Shown here one piece after another: positions 1-6,899 of a stretch of DNA of 10,742 bases. A program made the position numbers and the translations under genes. This DNA is from Anaerolineae bacterium (GTDB taxonomy: Bacteria; Chloroflexota; Anaerolineae; Aggregatilineales; Phototrophicaceae), in assembly GCA_020848855.1 (NCBI GenBank), contig JADLHH010000347.1, positions 1 through 10,742 of the forward strand. Reading direction: 5' to 3'. Within the stretch, counting starts at the first letter, position 1; every line of letters begins with the position of its first letter. The notes under the pieces are model-generated. The model was given only the letters and a program-made list of their open reading frames with translations, ran no database searches and was not told the DNA's origin.

Positions 1-2
1 AA

Positions 3-3000
3 AGCTGGCAGATGGATCGCTTCAAGGACGCGAGTGACATCGTCGAGATGCGCACGCTCACGCGCAGCACCGGCAGCACGCTCAATACCTTCCAGTCAAC
101 CGGCAAAATCGTCGGCGCGCTCGGTCAAACCGACGACCTGACCCCCGACGTGATTACCCAGATGCTCGCCATCGACCCGACGATGGTCAATTTCTTCAAA
201 GCCGAACAGCTTGCCGCCATGCCCGATGATGTGTTCGCGGCGCTGCCCGACGAGTACATCGCCAGCCTCGACGGCATCACCCGCGACGCGCTGGCAGCAA
301 AAGCGCTGGCGAGCGCGATTACCGGCGAAGATGTGGCGTCCGAAGCAGTCAACCTGCCCTCGGCGTGGAAGCTCCAGCCGCCGCAGTTGATCACGTTCAG
401 CTTCGACGACATCCCGCTAGCGAACTACAGCATCTCCGGCACGGCTCCCGCCGCAGCCATCGACAACAGCGCCGAAACACCGGCGGAAGCTGCCGCCGAG
501 CCGACGCCCACGCCGACCGAAGAAGCCACGCCGGTGCTGGAGAACGTCCCCGAAGGTCCCGCCCTGCCCGAACAGTTTAATCTGCTCGGCGCATTCTTCG
601 GTGTCACGCTCGACACCGCCGCTGACCTGCTGACGCTCAACCTGCCCGAAGCCGCCGCGCAGCAGCTTGGCAGCACCCACCCCAGCCCGGCGCAGTTGTT
701 CAACGCGCTGGCGCTGCTCAGCAATCCGCAGACGCTGGCGGCGCTGCCGCTCGCGCAGCGGCTGGCACTGGGGGCGCTCGACATCGGCGGGGTCTTCGGC
801 GATCTGTCGCCCGAAGCCGTCGAGTTCATCCAGCAGTACGACCCAACCTTCCTGCCGTCGCTTTCGGCGGATGTCTATGATTTGCTCTCCGACGCCGTGC
901 TGGCGCTGCCCGAAGCCGCGCCGCCGCTCGATACCGTGTGGGACAACCTTGCTACCCAGCCGCAGTTCGGCGACATGCCGCTGCATAGCGCAAAAGATAT
1001 CCTCGCGCTTGGCGGTGGCAGCGCGACGGCGGTGCTGAACAATATCAACGCCGACGTGCCGGAGCGCTTCGCCGGTTACGAAGTCCGGCTGTTCAACAGC
1101 CTGTCGACCGGCACGATTCGCTATTTCGTCGTCCACGAGCCGGATTTCTTCAGCAAGCTCGACCCGGCGGTGCTCCTCAAGCTCTCGCCGGAAGCGCTGG
1201 CGCTCGTTCCGCAGGATATCATCGCCGCGCTGCCCGACGATACCGCCGCGCAGCTAACTGCTATCGCGTCGGGTGAGCACGAATCCGCCGCCGAAGAACT
1301 GGCGGCGCGCTACGCGACCGATGTGCCGCCCGCCGACCCCAATGCGCCGCCGCTCGCTGCTGACTGGCAAACAATCGGCAATTTCCTGAGCGTGGAACTC
1401 GACAGCGCCGACGACTTCTTCCGGTTCTTCCCGGATACGGCAACCTTCCTGAACAGCTTCTTCGACAGCGCGCAGGGCGTAGCGTTCGCGCCGAACCTGT
1501 TCGGCAGCCTGACGCTGGACGACCTCAACTATATGGTCGGGCGCGCCCCGAACCTGCTCAACGACCTGCGCATCGAGGCGCTGCAACTGCTCTCGCCGGA
1601 CGTGGTCGCCGGGCTGCCGCAGGACGTTCAGGATCGCATCACGTCGGGCGCGACTCCGTTCGTCCCGACCGATAACGTGACCCGCACCAACGGCAATCCC
1701 AGCCTCGTCGTTACCATCTACAAGACCAGCGACGCCAACAACGTCGAAGCCTTCCACATCGTCGACGACGCGCTGCACGCCATCGCCGCCGAAAACCCGT
1801 CGATTCAGGTGAACGTCGCCTTCGAGCAAGCCAGCTTCGTCGAAGAATCGATCAGCGGCGTCGCCCGCGAAGGCGGCTTGGGCGCGATCTTCGCCGTTAT
1901 CGTTATTCTGGTCTTCCTCAGCAGCGGCACGTGGAGCAGCCACCCGCGCCGGATCGTCGGCTCGGTGATCGTCGCTCTATTCCTCGTCCTGCTGGCGCTG
2001 TACGTAATCTCCAACGCCAACGGCGGCGATCTCGGCGCGGCGTTCGCTTCCAGCGATGTCGTCGTCCGGGCGCTGCTGATCGGCGGCGCGCTCGCCGGGT
2101 TGGCGATTTTGCTCTACCCCGGCAAGCTGCCCTATCCGTCGTGGCGCAGCACGCTGGTGACCGGCGTCAGCATCCCGCTGTCCGTCCTGATCGCCATGAC
2201 GCTGATGCGCTGGCTGCCGCCTGCTGTCCATAGTGTGCTGGTGGATTCGGCGGACACGTCGCCTCTTATCGGCTTCGTCCTGCGGCTGTTCCCAGCGAGC
2301 ATCACCCTGAATATCATGACGCTCTCCGGCTTGACCGTCGCCATCGGTCGCGTGGTCGATGACTCGATCGTCGTGCTGGAAAACATCTTCCGCCATGTTC
2401 AGGAAGGCGGCGACAAGCGCGAAGCGATCATCGAGGGCACGCGCGATGTTTCGGTTGCCATCTTCGCCGCGACAGTGATCACGGTGGTCGTGTTCCTGCC
2501 GCTCGGCTTGACCGGCGGCATCATCGGCGAAATCTTCCTGCCCTTCGGTCTCGCCGTGACCTACGCCCTGCTCTCCTCGTTCGTCGTGGCGATCACGGTC
2601 GTCCCGGTGATGGCGTATCTGCTGCTGGACAACCGCGAGATCAGCGGCGAGCATGAAAGCTGGCTTGAACGGCTCTACAACCCCATCCTGCGCTGGACGC
2701 TGGCATCGACCGGGCACCGCTGGGTCGTGCTGGGCGTTGCTGTCGTCTCACTGGTCATCGGCGGCGTGCTGTTCGCCAGCCGTCCACAGGCGTTCCTGCC
2801 GGCGCTCGGCGAGCCGCAGATCGCCGTGTCCGTCAGTCTTCCCGCCAGCACCAAGATCGCAGACACCAACACGCTGGTGAAGGAATTCGAGGATTGGGCG
2901 CAAACTTCGATAAATCCCGATGACATCGGCACGGTGCAAACGACCATCGGCAGCGGCGGCGATCTGGAAAGTCTGATCCTCGGCGGCGGTGGCTCGGTCA

Positions 3001-4001
3001 GCGAGAATGTCGCCCAGATCACCATCGGCATCCACCATCAGGACAAGCTCGACGCGCTGACGGCGGAAGTGCGCGCCAAAGCCCAGGAAATCTTCGGGGT
3101 CGAGAACGTCACCGTCTCCGCCGCGTCGCTTAGCGAGCAGGGTTTCGGCGGCTTCGCGCTGGTGCTGTCCGGTCCACAAGACGAACTCGCAGCGATCAAC
3201 GACGACGTGATCGCAACGCTGAACAACGTCGATGGACTGACGAACGTCAGCAGCAGCCTCGCGCAGGCGGGCGGCGGCGGAGACAACGCCCCCACCAGCT
3301 TTATCCGCATCGACCAGCAGTCGGCGCTCAGCTTCACCGGCGAGCTGGAAACCGAGAATACCCTCGGCGTGACGGCAGCCGCGAAAGAGGCGATCCGCGC
3401 CATGTCCAACCTGCCGCCGGACGTAGTTGTCAGCGAAGGCTTCCAGTCCGCCATGCAGACCGAAGGCTTCGCCGGTCTCGGCAAGGCGATGGCTATCGCC
3501 ATCGTCCTGGTGGTGATCATCCTGATCATCACGTTCGGGTCGTTCGTCCACTGGCTGGACATCATCCTCAGCATCATCGTTGCGCCCGTCGGCGCGGCGG
3601 TGCTGCTCACGCTCACCAACCGCGTGCTCGGCATCTCGGCGATGATCGGCTTGCTGATGCTCATCGGCATCGTCGTGACAAATGCCGTCGTGCTGATCGA
3701 CCGCGTGCAGAGCAACCAGCGCGAGCGCGGCATGAATACCCACGACGCCCTGATGGAAGCGGGCAACCGCCGCCTTCGCCCAATCCTGATGACGGCGCTG
3801 GCGACCATCTTCGCGCTCGTCCCGCTGGCGGTCGGTCTCTCCGAAGGCGCGATCATCGCCTCGGAACTGGGTACGGTCGTGATCGGCGGTCTGTTCAGCA
3901 GCACGCTGCTGACGCTGATCGTCGTGCCGGTCGCCTACATGATGCTCGACCCGCTCAACCGCCGGCTGCGCAGACAGCGCCAGAATCCCCCCCAAGCCTG
4001 A
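3..4001 (+). CDS. RND-superfamily efflux transporter, SwrC/AcrB-like, 5'-truncated by the window edge, with large insertions
   Basis: Inner-membrane proton-driven exporter of the RND superfamily. Residues are numbered from the ATG at 12, but the frame is open back to base 3 and TM1 plus the first porter subdomain are missing, so the true start lies upstream. Visible parts in order: an inserted region rich in LSP/LP repeats (about 44-550, with a TPTPTEEATP linker near 165); a porter strand (about 555-610); TM2 (622-638); two extra hydrophobic helices (645-668, 684-703); TM3 (711-735); the TM4 proton-relay motif VVDDSIVV with D783 and D784; the central FLPALGEPQ segment (928-936) that opens the second periplasmic half; and TM10 with GIVVTNAVVLID (1219-1230). 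AcrB has lysine where T1223 stands, and the VTNA form is typical of SwrC/YerP-like members. The stop is TGA at 3999-4001. No adaptor or outer-membrane partner is visible. Family is certain; substrate is unknown. Confidence 0.9.
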   Translation, partial: SWQMDRFKDASDIVEMRTLTRSTGSTLNTFQSTGKIVGALGQTDDLTPDVITQMLAIDPTMVNFFKAEQLAAMPDDVFAALPDEYIASLDGITRDALAAKALASAITGEDVASEAVNLPSAWKLQPPQLITFSFDDIPLANYSISGTAPAAAIDNSAETPAEAAAEPTPTPTEEATPVLENVPEGPALPEQFNLLGAFFGVTLDTAADLLTLNLPEAAAQQLGSTHPSPAQLFNALALLSNPQTLAALPLAQRLALGALDIGGVFGDLSPEAVEFIQQYDPTFLPSLSADVYDLLSDAVLALPEAAPPLDTVWDNLATQPQFGDMPLHSAKDILALGGGSATAVLNNINADVPERFAGYEVRLFNSLSTGTIRYFVVHEPDFFSKLDPAVLLKLSPEALALVPQDIIAALPDDTAAQLTAIASGEHESAAEELAARYATDVPPADPNAPPLAADWQTIGNFLSVELDSADDFFRFFPDTATFLNSFFDSAQGVAFAPNLFGSLTLDDLNYMVGRAPNLLNDLRIEALQLLSPDVVAGLPQDVQDRITSGATPFVPTDNVTRTNGNPSLVVTIYKTSDANNVEAFHIVDDALHAIAAENPSIQVNVAFEQASFVEESISGVAREGGLGAIFAVIVILVFLSSGTWSSHPRRIVGSVIVALFLVLLALYVISNANGGDLGAAFASSDVVVRALLIGGALAGLAILLYPGKLPYPSWRSTLVTGVSIPLSVLIAMTLMRWLPPAVHSVLVDSADTSPLIGFVLRLFPASITLNIMTLSGLTVAIGRVVDDSIVVLENIFRHVQEGGDKREAIIEGTRDVSVAIFAATVITVVVFLPLGLTGGIIGEIFLPFGLAVTYALLSSFVVAITVVPVMAYLLLDNREISGEHESWLERLYNPILRWTLASTGHRWVVLGVAVVSLVIGGVLFASRPQAFLPALGEPQIAVSVSLPASTKIADTNTLVKEFEDWAQTSINPDDIGTVQTTIGSGGDLESLILGGGGSVSENVAQITIGIHHQDKLDALTAEVRAKAQEIFGVENVTVSAASLSEQGFGGFALVLSGPQDELAAINDDVIATLNNVDGLTNVSSSLAQAGGGGDNAPTSFIRIDQQSALSFTGELETENTLGVTAAAKEAIRAMSNLPPDVVVSEGFQSAMQTEGFAGLGKAMAIAIVLVVIILIITFGSFVHWLDIILSIIVAPVGAAVLLTLTNRVLGISAMIGLLMLIGIVVTNAVVLIDRVQSNQRERGMNTHDALMEAGNRRLRPILMTALATIFALVPLAVGLSEGAIIASELGTVVIGGLFSSTLLTLIVVPVAYMMLDPLNRRLRRQRQNPPQA
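141..1661 (+). repeat. Degenerate LP/LSP helical repeat region inserted in the RND protein
   Basis: Within the RND reading frame, residues of about 44-550 contain many degenerate units of the form L-(S/D)P-x-x-(L/V)-x-x-LP-x-(D/E)(V/I). Examples are MPDDVFAALPDEYIASLD, LSPEALALVPQDIIAALPDD and LSPDVVAGLPQDV. The region is leucine-, alanine-, proline- and aspartate-rich, has no obvious membrane helix, and is broken by a threonine/proline-rich linker near residue 165. By position it falls where AcrB has the N-terminal docking subdomain, which is under 100 residues there. This is an internal protein repeat, not a DNA repeat; boundaries are approximate. Confidence 0.6.
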
Positions 4002-4006
4002 TCAAA

Positions 4007-4031
4007 ACGGGCGACTCAATGGGTCGCCCGT
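4007..4031. terminator. Hairpin between convergent genes, probable bidirectional terminator
   Basis: ACGGGCGAC (4007-4015) pairs perfectly with GTCGCCCGT (4023-4031) around a 7-nt loop. It begins 5 bases after the RND stop and sits downstream of the convergent synthase gene, which ends at 4091. On the minus strand the stem is followed by TTTTGAT, so it looks stronger for the synthase transcript. On the plus strand the following sequence (CATTAC) lacks a clear U-tract. Confidence 0.65.
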
Positions 4032-4090
4032 CATTACATCAACCCGAATTGCACTCGCAGGGGCTTGGCGCCGCCAGGTCCCTTTGTTTC

Positions 4091-5308
4091 CTAGCCGATT
4101 GACTCTTCGCCCACCGGCGCCGCCTGATGCACGATATCGAGGTTCTCGCCAACCGCCGCGAAGCCCTTCAGCGCCCGGTCGAGATGTTCCTTGCGATGCG
4201 TCGCCATGTAGCTGGTGCGCAGCAGGCTGCTGCCGGGCGGCACGCCAGGCGGCAGAACCGGGTTGGTGTAAACCCCCGCTTCGATCAGCGCGTGCCATGC
4301 CAGCACGGTGCGGAAGTCGTCGCGGATCAGGATCGGGATGATCGGCGTGTTGCTCCTGCCGGTATCGTAGCCAAGTTCCTTCAAGCCCTTGCGCATGTAT
4401 TCGGCGTTGTCCCACAGGTTCTCGACATGCTCCGGCTCGGTCTCCATGATGTTGAGCGCCGCCAGCGCCGCCGCCGCGTTGGGAGCGGGCAGCGCCGCCG
4501 AGAAGATCAGCGCGCGGGCATGATGCTGAATGAAGTGAACCACGTCCTTCGTCCCGGCGATGAACCCGCCGATGCTGGCGAAGCTCTTGCTGAACGTCCC
4601 CATGATCAGGTCGACCTCATCGGTCAGCCCAAAGTGCGCCGCCGTGCCGCGCCCGTTTCCGGTGACGCCTAAGCCGTGCGCGTCGTCCACCATGATGCGC
4701 GCGCCGTATTTCTTGCAGATTTGGACGATCTCCGGCATCGGCGCGATATCGCCGCCCATACTGTAGACACCGTCGATGACAACCAGCTTTCCCGCTTCGG
4801 CGGGCAGCTTGCTCAGCACGTCGTCCAGACTGCTGATGTCGCTGTGACGGAAGCGCCGCATTTCGCCCCGCGACATCATGCAGCCGTCAACGATGCTGGC
4901 GTGATCGTCCTTGTCGATGATGACGTAGTCACCCTTTTGCACCAGCGCCGTGATCGTGCCGACATTGGTCTGGTATCCCGTCGGGAAGACGAGCGCTGCT
5001 TCCTTGCCGACGAACTGCGCCAGCCGGCGGTCGAGTTCCAGATGCAGTTCGAGCGTGCCATTCAAAAAGCGTGAACCGGTCACGCTGGTTCCGTATCGTT
5101 CCACCGCATCCATTGCCGCTGCCCGCACGCGCGGATCGGTCGTCAGCCCCAGGTAATTATTGGAACCGCACATCACGACTTCCTTGCCCTCGAAGTGCGC
5201 TATCGCGCCTTCGGTATCGCTGAGTGCGCGAAAATAGGGATATACGCCCAGGGCGATGGCTTCCTTCGCCTGAGTATAGTCCCCTGCCTTATCGAACAAG
5301 TCCGCCAC
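4091..5308 (-). CDS. Alpha-oxoamine synthase, serine palmitoyltransferase-like (PLP-dependent)
   Basis: Fold-type I PLP enzyme of the alpha-oxoamine synthase family (serine palmitoyltransferase, 2-amino-3-ketobutyrate CoA ligase, 8-amino-7-oxononanoate synthase), which condenses an amino acid with an acyl-CoA and releases CO2. The 405 residues fit the family. Visible sites are H136 in DDHASIVDG (cofactor stacking), D208 and H211 in VDDAHGLGV, and the Schiff-base lysine K241 in GTFSKSFASIGGF. The string from DLIMGTFSKS through SIGGFIAG, and NPVLPPGVPP near residue 349, resemble Bacteroides-type serine palmitoyltransferase more than Kbl or BioF, so a first step of sphingolipid or related lipid synthesis is inferred. 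No tdh, bio or acyl-carrier gene lies beside it. The start is GTG, preceded by AAGGGA with 7-nt spacing; the stop is TAG. It is monocistronic, convergent to the RND gene. Kbl activity remains possible. Confidence 0.85.
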   Translation of the reverse strand: MADLFDKAGDYTQAKEAIALGVYPYFRALSDTEGAIAHFEGKEVVMCGSNNYLGLTTDPRVRAAAMDAVERYGTSVTGSRFLNGTLELHLELDRRLAQFVGKEAALVFPTGYQTNVGTITALVQKGDYVIIDKDDHASIVDGCMMSRGEMRRFRHSDISSLDDVLSKLPAEAGKLVVIDGVYSMGGDIAPMPEIVQICKKYGARIMVDDAHGLGVTGNGRGTAAHFGLTDEVDLIMGTFSKSFASIGGFIAGTKDVVHFIQHHARALIFSAALPAPNAAAALAALNIMETEPEHVENLWDNAEYMRKGLKELGYDTGRSNTPIIPILIRDDFRTVLAWHALIEAGVYTNPVLPPGVPPGSSLLRTSYMATHRKEHLDRALKGFAAVGENLDIVHQAAPVGEESIG

Positions 5309-5395
5309 AGAGTATTCCCTTCTCTACTGATCGCATCGCGCATCCGTAATAACCCCGAAATTGTCGATTGGATTTGCGGACGCCGACTCTCCTGA

Positions 5396-5424
5396 ATTCT
5401 AACAGAGCCGATTCGGTCGCACAA
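5396..5424 (-). promoter_or_regulatory. Sigma70-type promoter for the oxoamine synthase gene
   Basis: Reading the minus strand, TTGTGC (5419-5424) is followed by a 17-nt spacer and TAGAAT (5396-5401). This matches the consensus closely in an AT-richer pocket between divergent genes. It implies a 5' untranslated leader of about 80 nt before the GTG start at 5308. Inferred from sequence only. Confidence 0.55.
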
Positions 5425-5463
5425 CATTTACGCGAGCGCCGCCGCGAAAGTTCCGATTTTCAC

Positions 5464-5493
5464 TTGCGCAGCGCTGTGGAACCGCGTTACAAT
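5464..5493 (+). promoter_or_regulatory. Sigma70-type promoter for the small membrane protein
   Basis: TTGCGC (5464-5469), an 18-nt spacer, then TACAAT (5488-5493). The expected start of transcription near 5500 is about 30 nt upstream of the ATG at 5530. The spacing is slightly long but acceptable, and no better candidate lies in the gap. Confidence 0.5.
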
Positions 5494-5529
5494 GTCTGAC
5501 AGGCTCGTCTCTGGCAAGAGGATGTGGAT

Positions 5530-5766
5530 ATGAATTCTCTGCTCGTTCGCAGGATTATCGTATTTGTTGTCGGTTTTGCGCTGGGCGCGGCGATTTCGGC
5601 TGCCTTCGTCATTCTGGTGCTGCCCTGGCTCGGTCCACAGGCTGGCATCCCGATTTCGATTGCCAAGTACGGCGTCCAGTATTTCTTCTGGACGGCGTTC
5701 CCGCTCGGCATTATGTTCATCATCTGGCTGGATTACTTCCTCGATACGCGCATCCTGCCCGAATAG
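5530..5766 (+). CDS. Small two-helix membrane protein, function unknown
   Basis: A 78-residue protein starting MNSLLVRRIIVF. Two hydrophobic stretches are clear: about residues 8-31 (alanine/glycine/valine-rich, ending near LPWLG) and about 46-69 (from the YGVQYFFW segment through IMFIIWLDYF). The hydrophilic parts are short, so little lies outside the membrane. I do not recognise a named family. The ATG at 5530 is preferred over the in-frame GTG at 5524: GAGGA (5518-5522) lies 7 nt before the ATG but only 1 nt before the GTG. It has its own promoter (5464-5493) and a strong terminator 22 bases after the stop, so it looks like a stand-alone transcription unit. That, with normal codon use, argues for a real gene. 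Confidence 0.8.
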   Translation: MNSLLVRRIIVFVVGFALGAAISAAFVILVLPWLGPQAGIPISIAKYGVQYFFWTAFPLGIMFIIWLDYFLDTRILPE

Positions 5767-5787
5767 CGGGCAGCCGGCTTGACCCTG

Positions 5788-5818
5788 AAGAACCCGCGTT
5801 GGCGGGTTCTTTTCGTTT
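5788..5818 (+). terminator. Rho-independent terminator
   Basis: AAGAACCCGC (5788-5797) pairs with GCGGGTTCTT (5802-5811) around a GTTG tetraloop, giving a 10-bp perfect stem. The U-rich run TTCGTTT follows, and the last stem bases are themselves T. It ends the transcript of the two-helix membrane protein. Confidence 0.85.
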
Positions 5819-5890
5819 CCCGTTTCGGCGTCAACAGGTCAAATCACGTGGAGCAGGTCGCGGCTTTGTAAGTGCTGAATTCTCGGCGAC

Positions 5891-6712
5891 TCAGTTCCCG
5901 GCGAGCAGGTTCATCAGCCCGGCAACGCCCGTTTCGTGATGGATGCGCTGGCGCGTCATCTCCAGCCGGTTGTCAGTCGTGTGCAGCACGCCCGGCTCGG
6001 TCGTCACGGCGCGCCACACCGGCAGCGTTCTGACCACGTCCAGCACGGCATCGTCATAGCGCCCACCCGGATACGCCAGCATGTGCGGCGTCCTGCCGGT
6101 GTATGCCTGCAGGCTTTCGATAGCCCCAAGCAGCTCGTACACCAGAAAATCGTAGCCGCCTCCGCGCAGGTCGGAGTGCGTCTTGGTGTGCGACTCCATA
6201 TCCATCCCGGCGTCCGACATCTCGCGAACCTGCCCCCACGACACATGCGCCGGATTGCTATCATCGGCTGTTTCGGTAATCACGAAGAACGTGCCCGTGA
6301 AGTTATACTGCTGCAGCACCGGAAACACGTTGTCGTAGTGATCGCTGTAGCCGTCGTCGAATGTCAGCACGACCGGGTTGTCGGGCAGCGGCGCGCCGGT
6401 CAGCAGCGCGGCGTCGAGGTAATACAGCGAAACCGGCGTATAACCGCCCGTGTACAGCGCGTCCATGTGCGCGCGAAACATGTCCGGCGTGACCGACAGG
6501 TCAATGCGGTACTCGTCGGCGTCTTCCGGCGCATCGCTGACGTAGTGATACATCAGGATCGGCACGCGAATACGGCGGAATGTCCCGTCCCACTCCGGCT
6601 CAACCCGCTCCAGCGCCGTCGGCGTTGGCGTCGAATCCGCCGTCTGTGCCAGCGCCGCGCCCTGTATAATCAGGCAGATGATCACCAACAAGCCGTACCG
6701 CACGCTTACCAT
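5891..6712 (-). CDS. Secreted polysaccharide deacetylase (NodB domain, carbohydrate esterase family 4)
   Basis: Metal-dependent de-N- or O-acetylase of extracytoplasmic glycans. Residues 1-22 form a signal peptide (short charged start, hydrophobic core, probable cleavage after ALA), then a TPTPT linker. The catalytic NodB domain spans about 48-240. Motif 1 is TFDDGYSD with D119 (general base) and D120 (metal ligand); motif 2 is HTKTH with metal ligands H175 and H179; motif 3 is AYPGGRYDD (213-221). PILMYHYVSD near residue 51 is the usual family entry strand. No lipobox cysteine is seen, so the protein is probably released, or retained by its uncleaved N-terminal helix. The ATG at 6712 has a poor ribosome binding site, and the GTG at residue 4 is an alternative. 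Divergent from the 6900 gene. Substrate (peptidoglycan, exopolysaccharide or chitin oligomers) cannot be told. Confidence 0.9.
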   Translation of the reverse strand: MVSVRYGLLVIICLIIQGAALAQTADSTPTPTALERVEPEWDGTFRRIRVPILMYHYVSDAPEDADEYRIDLSVTPDMFRAHMDALYTGGYTPVSLYYLDAALLTGAPLPDNPVVLTFDDGYSDHYDNVFPVLQQYNFTGTFFVITETADDSNPAHVSWGQVREMSDAGMDMESHTKTHSDLRGGGYDFLVYELLGAIESLQAYTGRTPHMLAYPGGRYDDAVLDVVRTLPVWRAVTTEPGVLHTTDNRLEMTRQRIHHETGVAGLMNLLAGN

Positions 6713-6775
6713 CCGTGTGCTGTTCGCCGAAACCGGCAGCGCTTGCCTTCGCCGCCCGGTTCTGCGTGATAAATG

Positions 6776-6781
6776 ATTATA
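6776..6781 (-). promoter_or_regulatory. Perfect -10 box upstream of the polysaccharide deacetylase
   Basis: The minus strand reads TATAAT exactly at 6776-6781, in the AT-rich island of an otherwise GC-rich intergenic region, 64 bases upstream of the deacetylase ATG. No good -35 box is present at 16-18 nt spacing (GTGTTT is the best), so an activator may be needed. The palindrome at 6816-6838 lies just upstream of this promoter. Confidence 0.4.
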
Positions 6782-6783
6782 CT
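6778..6783 (+). promoter_or_regulatory. Candidate -10 box for the 6900 gene, overlapping the divergent promoter
   Basis: TATACT (5 of 6 matches to consensus) lies on the plus strand, overlapping the minus-strand TATAAT at 6776-6781 by four bases. No convincing -35 is visible. If used, transcription would start near 6790 and include the hairpin at 6816-6838 in the leader. The two divergent promoters would then be mutually exclusive. Confidence 0.3.
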
Positions 6784-6815
6784 GTCAGGATAGCCGCAAA
6801 ACACGTTCTGGCAAG

Positions 6816-6845
6816 GTACATATGTCCGACGTATGTACACTTTTT
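6816..6845 (+). promoter_or_regulatory. Leader hairpin with T-tract: attenuator-like terminator or palindromic operator
   Basis: GTACATATGT (6816-6825) pairs with ACGTATGTAC (6829-6838), with one G-U pair and a 3-nt CCG loop; TTTTT follows at 6841-6845. No plus-strand gene ends just upstream, so it is unlikely to be a simple end-of-gene terminator. It could attenuate the 6900 gene or, as DNA, be a dyad operator (GTACATA-N9-TATGTAC) between divergent genes. It covers the alternative ATG at 6822. Confidence 0.5.
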
Positions 6846-6899
6846 CCGGTTCGCGCCGGGAAAAGCGCGCAGTCTTTCGGCGGAATTTCAGTGAGAGCA

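Noticed and set aside
12..14. ATG at 12 as the true start of the RND gene
   Set aside because: The frame is open to the left edge with no stop, and a start here would leave out TM1 and the first porter subdomain that RND proteins need.
2748..3995. Long minus-strand open frame (415 codons) opposite the RND gene
   Set aside because: It is an antisense shadow: its translation is rich in R, D, H, Q and G without any motif, and the plus strand encodes a clear RND C-terminal half.
4032..4090. Possible RNA gene or site between the hairpin and the synthase stop
   Set aside because: Only short GC-rich palindromes (GGCGCC) are present; nothing resembles a tRNA, an attachment site or a promoter.
6822..6899. 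N-terminal extension of the beta-rich protein from ATG 6822
   Set aside because: Codon usage in this stretch is unlike the rest of the gene, and the start lies inside a stable hairpin. Retained only as an alternative.
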